Origin: Odontesthes bonariensis
Taxonomy: Eukaryota > Chordata > Actinopteri > Atheriniformes > Atherinopsidae
Reading direction: 5' to 3'
DNA length: 64,000 bases
Assembly (NCBI RefSeq): GCF_027942865.1
Contig: NC_134523.1
Coordinates: forward strand, 268,616 to 332,615
Part shown: piece after piece, positions 8,793 to 19,063 of the stretch
How the letters are laid out: each line of letters starts with the position of its first letter
Position numbering within the stretch: position 1 is the stretch's first letter
Program-made: the position numbers and the translations under genes
Notes under the pieces: generated by a model
Databases searched by the model: none
Told to the model about the DNA's origin: nothing
The model's input: the letters and a program-made list of their open reading frames with translations, nothing else

Positions 8793-9828
8793 ATGGAGCC
8801 TCAAGAGGTAATTCTACTTCAATCTTGACAAAGAAAAAAAAAATGCCTTTTTCCGGTGCACTTTAACTTTATTCCTATCCCTGAAATCAGGGATAAAGTT
8901 AAATTAGCATGTTCCGATGTTAGAAGCTAACTGCTAACCGCTTTGCTAGCTTGTGAGCTAACCAACGCTTCACAACACTTCACAAAATATTGCTCGTCCA
9001 CTGATAGTGATGATAACTGCACGGTTGCCTTGCAACGACCCCATTGCAATTCTACGATAATTAGTAAATGAACGGGGCCATGTCTCCAGCCTGGCTAACA
9101 TTAACCTGTTGGCATTCAGTTAGCATTTACTTTTTGCTCTGATTATCAACGAAGTAATCTTTCAGTTATGAATCGCATTGTTGACGAAATTAACCGGGGC
9201 TCCCCAAAGGCCAAACTGCAGGTTCAACAGTAACAACAATAGTTGATTTGTCTTATATGACAAAGAGCTGCAAAATGGACAGTTTCAAATATTAGGAATG
9301 TGTACTTGACGCTAAAGGGGCCTTTCTGTAAATTAACGGTATTATCGCATTGTTTGGAATTACGTCAGTCATCATTATGGATAAACAGGCAAGAAAGCTT
9401 TATTTACGCAACACAATATACATTTGTTAATTTGTACTTTTTGTTGATTAGTATGTTGTCTCAGGAGTGATTGCAATGAAATGGTCTATCTTTATATTTC
9501 CAGGACCATTTGATATCGTACTATAATACTCATACTGCAGCTACATACTTTTTCCAACAATAATCCTCTTTCTCCCCCATCACCACAGACAGGTCCTCCT
9601 GGTGTTGCGGCCGAGGCTGGTGGGCGGCGGGCCCACGCAAATATTAACAATATCCCAAACTCCCTACCCGAGGAGGGCAAGGATATGATGACTGGGACCC
9701 CTAAAGCCAAGATGGCTGTTGCTGGAACCCTTTTTGAGCCCTCCTCATCCTCACCCAAGGGCGGGGCCCGACCGCCCACCCGTCTCGGCCCCATCGCCAG
9801 AACATCCACCACCCAGAGAGGCTGTTAA
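8793..9828 (+). CDS. Candidate small two-exon gene, product unknown
   Basis: Proposed exon 1 is a five-codon start (ATG GAG CCT CAA GAG, 8793-8807) followed by GTAATT. Proposed exon 2 follows the acceptor CATCACCACAG at 9578-9588 and reads in the same phase for 79 codons to TAA at 9826. It contains INNIPNSLPEEGKDMM and a basic, Ser/Pro-rich C-terminal half (PSSSSPKGGARPPTRLGPIA). An AATAAA signal lies at 9905-9910. The joined product would be about 84 residues. Composition and the ordered signals favour a real gene, but the exon 1 assignment is weak and no family is recognised. A CpG-containing stretch with TATCGATAA just before the ATG could be its promoter. Confidence 0.35.
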
Positions 9829-9910
9829 ACTTGTCAACAAAAGCATCCAGGCAGGTCAGTCAGCAGACCACGGGTGCAAACTTTCTTATTCTCAAATTCT
9901 TTTGAATAAA

Positions 9911-11150
9911 AGTTCATCGGATGTTTCTTAAATTGTTTCTGTGCTTCCTTCGTCATCAGCAGAAATGAAATGTCTGTGAAAAATGTCACGATTCAGAAAA
10001 TCTTTGTTCATTTTCACACCTCCGGTTGTTTAGTATATTCAACATACTGGATGCTCTTCAGTTTCCTCTCTTTGTTAAATGTGCAAATCCCATTAATCAA
10101 AGTAATGTCACATAATCCTTCTTCCCTTTGGACGACCCGAGTTTAAAAGGTGAGCATATAACACTGATACGCTTTATTGCGGCTAAATCCAACACCAATT
10201 CGTTCAGCGCTGCTGTGGGCTAAGCAGACACACACTCATTCCGGTTTCTTTCGTTTATTGCTCTCCATATCATCCAATATGACTCCAATAGTCCTTTCCT
10301 AGTTGCAAGATAGCGCAAAAACGTTGAGACAAAGGAGCAGTGCGATGTGAGAATTGCGATGCGGTACACAAAAGGATAGCCTTCCCCCGTACTCACCCCA
10401 CGCCAAACTGAACTCGCGCACAGGGGCCAGGTAGGGCTAATTAAGGGTTTCCAATTACGCACCACACACGCCCAATGTCACACCCATGTCCAATGATAAC
10501 CAATAAACAAAAACACAAATCAAAGTGAACCAATAACCATAATGAAAACAAAAAATATAAAGGAAATAATTATGGCTCCTACACGCTTTATGAAAAGTGA
10601 CAACACGGGGTGGTGGTTCTTCATGTTCTGTGCAGTTTAACAGAGAACAGGAAGCAACATTAACGGGTCGGCCTGCTTTAAGCCACACTGAACAGGCAGA
10701 ACTTCCACAGGTTTGATGCAACAGTGCAGCGAGCGTGCATCACTGACTGCTTAAATCACCTCATCCACTCTACAGTTTACAGTGTGCAGGATCTTGGGGG
10801 TCTGGTGAGGAACTAAATGCCTAAAAGCTATATCTTAGTCATTGTAAAATTGTGCTGTATGCAGACGAGTCCAGCAAGGTGCATCTGCATTGTGCCATGA
10901 AATTAGCCATGCTAGGTTTGCGACATGTTTCCCTCTAATTGAAACAAAGGCAGTATTCATTCCTTTCACAAACTTTCTCTTTGCTCATTTTCACGGGGCT
11001 TTTGTGTTTGTTGTATGGCAGACTTTTATGCGAGTGCGCACCCCCCACCCCCCTGCGCATGGTTCCATAGACTATTGGCCTATTGCGTATGCTCCATAAA
11101 AGCTTGCATTTTGATAACGCAGATCATCTGCCCCGCCTATTTTCCAGACC
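9911..11150. other. Intergenic DNA without recognisable genes
   Basis: Short open frames here have no recognisable family and no splice or poly(A) context. The stretch before 11151 is the presumed upstream region of the TRIM-like gene; no clear core promoter was identified. Confidence 0.5.
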
Positions 11151-12290
11151 ATGAGCCGCTACTGTGCTGATCTGAGAGGAGAAATGGCGCAGAAAGGAGT
11201 TCAGCTGGACCGAGAAAGCTTCTCCTGTTCGATCTGCCTGGATCTGCTGAAGGATCCGGTGACTATTCCCTGTGGACACAGCTACTGCAGGAGCTGTGTT
11301 AAAGCCCACTGGGATGGAGAGGATCAGAAGGGGATCCACAGCTGCCCTCAGTGCAGGGAAACCTTCATACCGAGGCCTGTCCTGGGGAAAAGCACCATGT
11401 TAGCAGCTTTAGTGGAGCAGCTGAAGAAGACTGGACTCCGTGCTGCTCCTGCTGATCACTGCTATGCTGGAGCTGAAGATGTGGCCTGTGATTTCTGCTC
11501 TGGGAGGAAGCTGAAAGCCACCAAGTCCTGTTTATTCTGCCTGGCCTCTTACTGTGAGGAACACCTTCAGCCTCATTATGATTCAGCTCCATTCAGGAAA
11601 CACAAGCTGGTGGAGCCCTCCAAGAAGCTCCAGGAGAACATCTGCTCTGATCACGATGAGGTGATGAAGATGTTCTGCCGTACCGATCAGAAGTGCATCT
11701 GTTATCTCTGCTCTGTGGAGGAACATAAAGGCCACGACACAGTGTCAGCTGCAGCAGAAAGGACTGAGAGGCAGAGAGAGCTGGAGGGGAGTCGGCAGCA
11801 GATCCAGCAGAGAATCCAGGACGCAGAGAAAGATGTGAAGCTGCTTCAGCAGCAGCTGGAGGCCATCCATCGCTCTGCTGATAAAACAGAGGAGCACAGC
11901 CAGAAGATCTTCAGCCAGCTGATCCGTCTCCTCCAGAAAAGAAGCTCTGATGTGAAGCAGCAGATCAGATCCCAGCAGGAAGCCGAAGGGAGGCGAGTCA
12001 AAGAGCTTCAGGAGAAGCTGGAGCAGGAGATCACTGAGCTGAAGAGGAAAGATGCTGAGCTGCAGCAGCTCTCACACACAGAGGATCACAGCCAGTTTCT
12101 GCACAGCTGCCCCTCAGTGGCAGCACTCAGGGGGGCTACACACTCACCCAGCATCCAGATCCGTCCTCTGAGGCACTTTGAGGATGTGACAGCAGCTGTG
12201 TCAGAGCTCAGAGATAAACTACAGGACATCCTGAGAGAGGAATGGGCCAACATCTCACTGAGAGTCGCTGAAGTGGATGTTTTACTGTCA

Positions 12291-12338
12291 CAGCCAGAAC
12301 CAGAACCAGGACCAGAACCAGGACCAGAACCAGGACCT

Positions 12339-12371
<33 letters not shown>

Positions 12372-12455
12372 ACAGAACCAGAACCAAAACCAGAACCTGA
12401 ACCAGAACCTGAACCTGAACCAGGACCAGAACCAGAACCTGAACCAGAAGCAGAA
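12291..12455 (+). repeat. GAACCA-type hexanucleotide array (Pro-Glu repeat) in the TRIM-like gene
   Basis: About 27 hexamers (CAGAAC, CAGGAC, CTGAAC variants) encode alternating Pro-Glu/Gly in the RING frame. The unit length is a multiple of three and the sequence lacks stops in all forward frames, so the overlapping frame stays open here too. Related genes have only a short Pro-Glu link at this site, so this is a local expansion. Confidence 0.85.
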
Positions 12456-12594
12456 CCCACGAGCAGAGAGCAGAGCTGGATTCTTAAGACATTCAGGTGA
12501 AATCACACTGGATCCAAACACAGCACACACATGGCTGTTACTGTCAGAGAGGAACAGAGAAGTGAGATTAATGGAACATCCTCAGTCTTATTCT

Positions 12595-12801
12595 TATGGG
12601 GGAAATTTTGTGTCAAAAAAATAATATAAATAATAAAATATAAAAAAAAATCTTGAAAACATATTTACAAATGTATGTATATTTATATACATATATACAT
12701 TTATTTGTGTGTCACATTTTTATATTTATATTAATTATATATACATTTATAAATTCGTTCATATTTATATTAATTTTTTTGACACAAAATTTCCCCCATA
12801 C
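12595..12801. mobile_element. 207-bp hairpin MITE inside the SPRY exon
   Basis: The ends are long inverted repeats: TATGGGGGAAATTTTGTGTC at left and its mirror GACACAAAATTTCCCCCATA at right. The interior is A/T-rich with no coding capacity. A direct repeat ATTCT flanks it (12590-12594, 12802-12806). The host sequence reads continuously as a PRY-SPRY domain when left and right flanks are compared. Confidence 0.85.
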
Positions 12802-13261
12802 ATTCTGATCATCCAGACAGATTCACTGGATGGTGGTCTCAGGTCCTGAGCAGAGAGAGTCTGACTGGACGTTGTTACTGGGAGGTGGAGATGGGAGGTA
12901 GAGGAGGAGTTGGTGTAGCAGTCGCATACAAGAACATCAGCAGAGCAGGAGGTGGGGATGAATGTGCATTTGGATATAATAACAAATCTTGGGCATTATA
13001 CTCTTTCTCAGACAGTTCCTCAGACAGGTATATATTTATGTACAACAGCATGGAAACCTCCATCTCAGGTCCTCGGGCCTCCAGAGTGGGAGTGTACCTG
13101 GATCACAGAGCAGGTATTCTGTCCTTCTACAGCGTCTCTGGAACCATGACTCTCCTCCACAGAGTCCAGACCACATTCACTCAGCCGCTCGGTGCTGGGA
13201 TCTGGATTTATGATTATTCTGGAGACTCAGCAGAGTTTGTGTAAAGTGGAATAAATGTGTT

Positions 13262-13473
13262 TAGTCAGCTGGTTGCTGACAGCTGGTTGCTGACAGCTGG
13301 TTGCTGACAGCTGGTTGCTGACAGCTGGTTGCTGACAGCTGGTTGCTGACAGCTGGTTGCTGACAGCTGGTTGCTGACAGCTGGTTGCTGACAGCTGGTT
13401 GCTGACAGCTGGTTGCTGACAGCTGGTTGCTGACAGCTGGTTGCTGACAGCTGGTTGCTGACAGCTGGTTGCT
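13262..13473. repeat. 14-bp minisatellite just after the TRIM-like stop
   Basis: Near-identical units ACAGCTGGTTGCTG are repeated about 15 times, starting 18 bp after the stop codon and 6 bp after an AATAAA hexamer (13250). The open frame on the opposite strand is only a product of this repeat. Confidence 0.93.
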
Positions 13474-13756
13474 GTGATGTCTCTGCTGTTTATCTGCTGC
13501 TTTTTCCTGAAAATATCTTTTTCTTTCTGCATTTCGTGTATGATCTGTTAGTATCCAGCAGCAGGAGGCGCTGTCGTCCTGATGCTCTGAGGAAATAAAT
13601 GCTGCTGGAGGTTTCCATCGATCCCAAACAACATGATGATCAACAGGTTTTACTGGAATGATCTTATCAAGCTACATTTTCTAGAAAATTTGAATAAAAT
13701 AAAGTATTTCAAAAGCCTCTTTGTGCTCAAACTTTTAACCGTAAAGATTTGAACGT

Positions 13757-13890
13757 GGCAAGGCAATTTTATTTATAGAGCACAATTCATACACAGGGCA
13801 ATTCAAAGTGCTTCACACATAAAATCACAAGAAGGCAATAAAATAATTAAAAAGAAATTAAAATTAAAATAAAGAAATTAAAAACCCATT
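13757..13890 (-). mobile_element. LINE 3'-end fragment
   Basis: The sequence GCAATTTTATTTATAGAGCAC followed by CAAAGTGCTTCACAC is the reverse complement of the common fish LINE tail (AAGCACTTTGAATT...GTGCTATATAAATA). Forward versions of a related tail occur at 49270-49330 and 63025-63095. It is 5'-truncated. Confidence 0.6.
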
Positions 13891-14430
13891 AAAATAATCA
13901 TTAATTCATTAAAAAGTGAAGAGTGCAGCTAGAATACTTTCAGGTGTCATATGCACAGCTAAATGGAACTGTTTTGTTCTATTTAATGTGCTCCCATGTT
14001 CATTTTTTTTTTTTTTAGTGTGGATGACTCAAAACAGCCCAAACATTAAATTTGACATTTTTAAATTAAATGTAAAACTGCTTTAAACATAAACTATAAT
14101 AAACAGACTAACAAATATAAAAAAAAGTATTTCCTCTGAGAGCAGTCAGTCTACTGTCAGTCTTTAATTAAATGGAATTTTTCAAATGCTGCATGATATG
14201 AGTTACGATATAAAATATAATATAATATATTATATATGAGTTACGATATATAATATATTATATTATATTATACTATATTATATTATATTATATAAAATAA
14301 GATGTCTTAATATTGAAAGTAAATGCATTAGTATCTATATTCTTTCATTTTAATATCTGTATTTTTAGTATTTTGTATCTACTGTAACTGTTTTTGATTC
14401 AATAAAGTTATGTTGTTCTTGTTTTTTACA
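13891..14430. other. A/T-rich intergenic DNA
   Basis: There is an (A/T)-alternating low-complexity stretch at about 14205-14295. No gene is seen. Confidence 0.5.
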
Positions 14431-14439
14431 AAGACGTAA

Positions 14440-14589
14440 AAACGCTGAGTGTGACGTCGTCACGCTGCTGACGCTACGTCAGGCTACATGCGGGAAAAAC
14501 AAGCTGTTGGCGTGTTCCGACGGTCTCGCTCCTTCGGCAGGGGGCTTGTTGGGTCTTTTGTGGACGGAACTCGTGTCGGAGTGATTCAG
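14440..14589 (+). promoter_or_regulatory. lsm10: Probable lsm10 promoter and non-coding first exon
   Basis: A local CpG-rich stretch contains a CRE-like palindrome (GTGACGTCGTCAC, about 14449-14461) and an inverted pair TGACG...CGTCA about 20 bp later. It ends in a clean splice donor (GATTCAG|GTAAAT at 14589/14590). The coding exon of lsm10 starts with an acceptor at 18422 and has its ATG only 8 bp inside the exon, so an upstream non-coding exon is required and this is the best candidate. The start of transcription is inferred. Confidence 0.6.
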
Positions 14590-14819
14590 GTAAATGTTCC
14601 GAACGGCACCGCGGTGGTTCTGAGACATTTGTTGGAGTTAGCCGGCCGCAGCTGAAGCTGAAGCTAACGGTGCTAATGCAGCCGGGCCGCCCCGCTGGGT
14701 TTCAGGTTCTGTTGCTTTTAGGTTAGCTTTGTTTTGGATCAGAACTTGTATTAAAAACTGAGGAAACACGCTCTGTTTGAAACCTGCCGACAACAAAGCT
14801 ATAGGTTAAGTTTTTTTAT

Positions 14820-15058
14820 TTATTTACATTTTTTTTAAAAGATTTTTATTGCATATTGAACATAATTGATAGATTGATTTTTATTCATTTGTTTATTTTG
14901 CCATTTAGTCATTTATTATTATTTAGTTAGTAGTAGTATTATTATTGTTGTTAATACAATCATTGTAAATATTTAAAAAAAAATGTTGAGCAACTTGACG
15001 AATTTAAATTTCCCCCATTGGGGGATAAATAAAGTATTTTTCTATTTCTATTTCTTCT
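14820..15058 (+). mobile_element. LINE 3'-tail copy
   Basis: The segment ACTTGACGAATTTAAATTTCCCCCATTGGGGG...AATAAAG matches a second copy at 50470-50690 over about 200 bp. It is the well-known fish LINE tail type ending in AATAAAG and a short T/C-rich repeat. There is no coding sequence. Confidence 0.55.
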
Positions 15059-15940
15059 GTTTTCTAACATACACAGGAAAATATTACATCACAATAGGAC
15101 AAAAAAGTTTTTACAAAAATAAAATATATTTCACCGTTTTAAGTTAGAGATCCATAAAAAAAAATAAGTGAAAAGGGAAAAAATAAAATGAAAATATAAG
15201 TAAAATAAAAAAGCTGATTTAAATTAAATTATATTCTTCTTAATATTGAAATAAAGCAGGTAAAATGTGAAATAAATGAGTTAATATGTGAAATAAAGGA
15301 GGTAATATTGAAAGAAATCATATATAAAATAAAAATATAAGTAAAATAAAAGAGCTCGAGGTATATGATGGAAATTAAATTATATTCTTCACATAATCTT
15401 CTTGTTTTGCTGGCTTTCGAATTCATACAATTTTCCAAAGATCCTAAATAGGATGAAAAGAGTATTTTAAATACAGTAATGTTTGGATGCTGGCGTGTAA
15501 ATTTAGTTACAATGAATATGAAATTTAGCAAATATTAAAAGAAGGTTGATAACAAATAATTTCCCTGGATTTCTTTCCTCGTTTTGTGTCAGACCAAATA
15601 AAACATGCTGTAGGTTAAGTTGCAGTAAAACTAAATGCAGGCTGAGCGTCATGTTGCGAGACGTAAATACAAACATAATGCAACGATTTGCAAACATGAA
15701 AAATATTTTTTATCCACAACAGAACACAGAGAACCTATGAAATGTTGAAAGTGAGACATTTTACTTTGTCATGAAAGATATCAGCTGACCTTGTTGATGC
15801 TGATGATCTGTGTTATTTATCATGTGTTTCTGAGGTAAATTACCAATTTACATTTAATAGCTGGGTTTCAGTTACGTCATCACGGGAGCGCGCAAATTTC
15901 AGTTGGTGGGCAGGAAGCTGGACTACAGCATAGCAACAAC

Positions 15941-16309
15941 ATGGAGAACATGGAGATGAGTGAACATTGTAGTGGTTTGGAGCTGGCACATAGGGAAAGG
16001 TATTTGGCGTTCGTAGGGAAATACATTGGGCCTGACACATACTTAATGAAAATGTCCGAATTTTCGCAAGACCGGAACGATTTGCCGAATATAGAGGCTG
16101 TGGACATGACGAGATACCTGGTTCTCCAGACGTCTTACTACACCAAGCAACAGATGAAGGCCCACAAAAGTTTGGAGGCATACAACTATTACCACAGCGG
16201 ATGGATCAGTAAACTGGGAGTAAAACGTCTGCAGAATGATTGTGTTTTGGTGTTTGTGGTGCATTATCCCAATGGAAAATGCAGTGTGCAGTGCAGGGCC
16301 GGGCAGTAA
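15941..16309 (+). pseudogene. First exon of YqaJ-nuclease-type accessory gene of the ISL2EU-like element
   Basis: The 122-codon frame starts Met-Glu-Asn-Met-Glu and includes LAFVGKYIGPDTYLMKMSEF, MKAHKSLEAYNYYHSGWISK and NDCVLVF. I recognise this as the N-terminal region of large fish proteins that carry a SWIM zinc finger and a YqaJ exonuclease-like domain. After NDCVLVF the frame leaves the family sequence, which fits an exon end near 16255; no later exon is present in the window. Presumed role in the parent element: a nuclease aiding transposition or repair. This copy is a fragment. Confidence 0.5.
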
Positions 16310-16694
16310 AGCAGAACTTAAAGGAGAATTCCGGCCATTTTACAAACATATCCCATCTGTTGGAGACCCAGGGAAGTTTGCCAAAGGGAAAACCGCGAGA
16401 AATGTTCATGCCCGCTGCGCAAAGTTGTCCGATTGCGCTGATTTCCATGACAGCGGGCTCTATCGGGCAAGCGTTTAACCTTTCCTGAGGCTCTTAACGT
16501 GTATCAAAATACTTTTTACCGAATTGGCCGTGGTGTCAGTAGCAATACAATTCAACCCAGCGGCTAACCATACCATTAGCTAGCACAGACATGATACATT
16601 TTGAGATTTCAAAAACAGCGCACCTACCTCTCTCAGCTTCCGTGTTCCACAGGCGTGCGCACAAATTAATCGCCGAAGTCATACACTATAGTGT

Positions 16695-16695
16695 G

Positions 16696-16772
<77 letters not shown>
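16695..16772. repeat. (TA)n microsatellite
   Basis: Almost pure alternating TA with a few G interruptions, followed by a short GATA run, inside the ISL2EU-like element. Confidence 0.95.
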
Positions 16773-16773
<1 letters not shown>

Positions 16774-17065
16774 TAGATAGATATAGTATTCCAAAATTGT
16801 CTTTTTGTCCACCAAAAACGACCCTCGGGAACCGAACTACACATTGCCATGTTTGTTATTGTTTCCTATCGAACAGCTGACTCGTTTCAACACCCATTTT
16901 CGCCGTGATGTCATGACGTGTCACATGACTGCTGGAAGGAGCGCACCTTCACCCATTATTCATGTCCAAATGTATCATGTAGCCCGTATTACATGACTGT
17001 TGATTGGCTTTTAACAACATAATACTTTACTGCACTACTACTAAACAGTTAGATTCCGCACATAC

Positions 17066-17282
17066 CTTTGAAAAGTGGTCACCGCAGACACGAGCATTTG
17101 CAGATTGAGCTCCTCCAGTCTGTAAACGTAGGTTAACTATCCACTTTTTACGGCGTTGTTCTGTGAGATTTTTTCCATTTCTCACCTCTATGGGCGATTA
17201 CCTTAGGTACTCGATAGTAACCCTTTCCCTTCTCTCGGTTAGACCGATTGCTACATCCAAAAACGGCACAAAACTGAGGCAT
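17066..17282 (-). pseudogene. THAP zinc-finger exon of an ISL2EU-like transposase gene
   Basis: Reading leftwards from Met at 17282, the frame gives [20 protein letters not shown] and YYRVPKV. After one extra base in a run of A it continues in the neighbouring frame with RRKKWIVNL and VCGDHFSK, meeting the donor AAAG|GTATGT at 17066. This supplies the Cys-x4-Cys start and the Cys-x2-His end of the C2CH THAP domain, including the invariant Trp. THAP domains bind the element's own ends in transposases. The one-base shift in the A run breaks this copy. It faces the accessory exon at 15941-16309. Confidence 0.7.
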
Positions 17283-17332
17283 TTTGGGCAAAAAGTGGCA
17301 GACAAAACACAGTGTTTTCAAAGGGCTCCAGC

Positions 17333-18228
17333 CAGTGTTGTTTTTGACAACCATCTTAGATTTAGTCTTAGTCTTAGTCTTTTAGACTAAAATGCTTATT
17401 AGTTTTAGTCACATTTTAGTCACTTCTATATGTGATAGTTTTAGTCAAAAGAAAAAATAAGTATAGTCTACCGTGTTAAGAAAATAGAATGGTCTTTACC
17501 ATCAAACAAGCAGAACAAAAATACATAGCTTATTAACTGACCCTGTACTAAGCTTTCTGATTTTTCATTCTGTACTGTGCGTGTGTCCCAACCTCACTGT
17601 AAGCGCACTAAACGCACAGGTCCTGGTTAGGGCTGCACAATGTCGCTTGTGGCTTTTAGGCTAAAGCTAGCAGATTCTACGTATAACAGTAACTCGACCT
17701 GTTTAACATATCAAGTTACGTGCTGACAGAACGTACACACAAAGAGAAAACCACACCTCACTGAATGTAAACATGGCTAAACATGCTGCTAAAGTAACAC
17801 ACATAATGAATTGACGTTAGCGTAACAAAAGCTAACTTTAGCCTGAAGTTAGCAGCCCATTTGCGCCAGGAGTATGTGGAAAACGTACTATTTATTAGCC
17901 TACTATGAAATTTATCGATTATGTTAACAGCATTTGTAACTTACCTTTGAAAAAATATCCCTGTGGCGAGCCTTAAGGTGCCGCAGCAGATACTTTTTAG
18001 GTTTTAATTGACACACACAATAAGCAGAAATGTCATGCATTTTAAACGTCTGACAGATCACCCACTAACATTTTCATCCATTCTCGTCTCGTCAACGAAA
18101 ACTCACACACGTCTCGTCATGTTTTCGTCATCAGAGAGCTATGTTTATCTCGTCACCGTCTCGTTATCGTCATGAAAAAAAGTGGCGTCAACGAAATGAT
18201 TTGGTCATCGTTGATGAAAACAGCACTG
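17333..18228. mobile_element. Non-autonomous hAT element with 8-bp target duplication
   Basis: The element begins CAGTGTTGTTTTTGACAAC and ends GTTGATGAAAACAGCACTG, which are imperfect inverted repeats of the hAT CAGTG...CACTG type. It is flanked by the perfect 8-bp direct repeat GCTCCAGC (17325-17332, 18229-18236). The interior has subterminal runs of TTAGTCTTAG and TCGTC motifs but no transposase. It interrupts the ISL2EU-like element upstream of the THAP start. Confidence 0.9.
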
Positions 18229-18430
18229 GCTCCAGCTCCAGCTGCCCAACACTTAGAAAATACGGAAGCGACCTCAAGTGAAACGCAGCTATTTTAGTAT
18301 TATTTTCTCCATTCATCAGATATTTGTGTCTGTTTAGCTGCTGCTGTCCTGATTAAATAATAATAATTCTAATCCTCGTCAGTGAGGATTGAAATGGAAG
18401 CTGACTCTCCACCTTCCTGCAGGCGAGCCC

Positions 18431-18844
18431 ATGGAGTCTGAGGCGGCGGCATCTTCGCCATCAGCCCAGGCGCCCCGCGAGGTGGTGAACTCGATCCGGG
18501 AGCGGACCATCGCGGAGAACAGCATGGTGGTCCTGCTGCAGGGTCTGCGGGGGGAGGTGACCACCGTGGACCTGAGGAACGAGAGCTCTGCGCGGGGCCG
18601 CGTGGTCAACGTGGACGCCTTCATGAACATCCGCCTGGAGGAGGTGCTGTACCGCAGCCGGCGGGGGCAGCAGAGCCGGCTGCAGGACATGTTCATCACC
18701 GGCAGAAACGTGCGCTACGTGCACATCCCCGACCACGTGGACGTGATGAAGACCATCCGGAACCAGCTGGCCGCCATCCACCGAGTGCGAAACTTCGGCA
18801 GTCAGGGCGGAGGCCGGAAAGAGTTCTGCAAGAAGAGGAAGTAA
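18431..18844 (+). CDS. lsm10: U7 snRNA-associated Sm-like protein LSM10
   Basis: The product is 137 residues; the human protein is 123. LSM10 replaces SmD1 in the heptameric ring of the U7 snRNP, where with LSM11 it directs 3'-end cleavage of replication-dependent histone pre-mRNA in the nucleus. The Sm1 motif spans about residues 30-72 ([20 protein letters not shown] ... VDAFMNI), and Sm2 about 86-100 ([15 protein letters not shown]). The tail IHRVRNFG...GRKEF is also typical. The coding part is a single exon: acceptor CTTCCTGCAG ends at 18422 and ATG follows at 18431. A further in-frame ATG upstream lies before the acceptor and is ignored. The N-terminus is about 15 residues longer than in mammals, Ala/Ser-rich. 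The first exon is probably at 14.5 kb, giving a 3.8-kb intron loaded with transposons. Confidence 0.95.
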   Translation: MESEAAASSPSAQAPREVVNSIRERTIAENSMVVLLQGLRGEVTTVDLRNESSARGRVVNVDAFMNIRLEEVLYRSRRGQQSRLQDMFITGRNVRYVHIPDHVDVMKTIRNQLAAIHRVRNFGSQGGGRKEFCKKRK

Positions 18845-19063
18845 TGACCCGGAGAAACAGAAGAGTTCAGAAATATATTCCAGCTGTGCTTTCAGCCTGA
18901 TAATCTGCAGAACTTTCATATTTGAACCAGTTTAAAGGAACCTGGAAGAGTTCCTCTTGATTGAATATCACAACATTGTGAAAATGCCTGTTTCACATGG
19001 ATACAGAAAACTTTTGATGTTTTATTTGATCTTTTTGTGTTTTTGGTTTGTTGCAGAAAAATG

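Larger units (their letters stand above)
11151..13244 (+). pseudogene. TRIM16-like RING/B-box/coiled-coil/SPRY gene, disrupted
   Basis: The order of domains is that of the large single-exon teleost TRIM16-like family of E3 ubiquitin ligases. There is a RING finger ([23 protein letters not shown]), a B-box-like pair (CDFC...; [12 protein letters not shown]...HKGHD), a coiled coil (about residues 195-310), a Pro/Glu hexanucleotide repeat, and a PRY-SPRY domain ([19 protein letters not shown] ... GRCYWEVEMGG ... GVYLDHRAGILSFYSV). The usual start is probably the second Met (MAQKG, 11184). Two lesions are visible. First, the RING/coil frame ends at 12500 just after the repeat, while the PRY part is in the next frame. 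Second, a 207-bp hairpin element (12595-12801) splits the SPRY; with its 5-bp duplication it adds 212 bp, exactly accounting for the second frame change. The N-terminal 449-codon piece could still be translated as a RING-B-box-coil protein lacking SPRY. Confidence 0.88.
15859..18290. mobile_element. ISL2EU-like DNA transposon remnant in the lsm10 intron
   Basis: The left end AGCTGGGTTTCAGTTACGTC and right end GACCTCAAGTGAAACGCAGCT are imperfect inverted repeats, flanked by AT on both sides (15857-15858, 18291-18292) as a possible 2-bp duplication. Inside are two gene starts facing each other: a plus-strand exon like the start of the YqaJ-nuclease accessory gene (15941-16309) and a minus-strand THAP zinc-finger exon (17066-17282). 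The pairing of a THAP-bearing DDE transposase with a YqaJ exonuclease is a feature of ISL2EU (PIF/Harbinger-related) elements. Downstream exons are missing, so the copy is a deletion derivative. A hAT element (17333-18228) and an AT microsatellite lie inside it. Confidence 0.65.
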
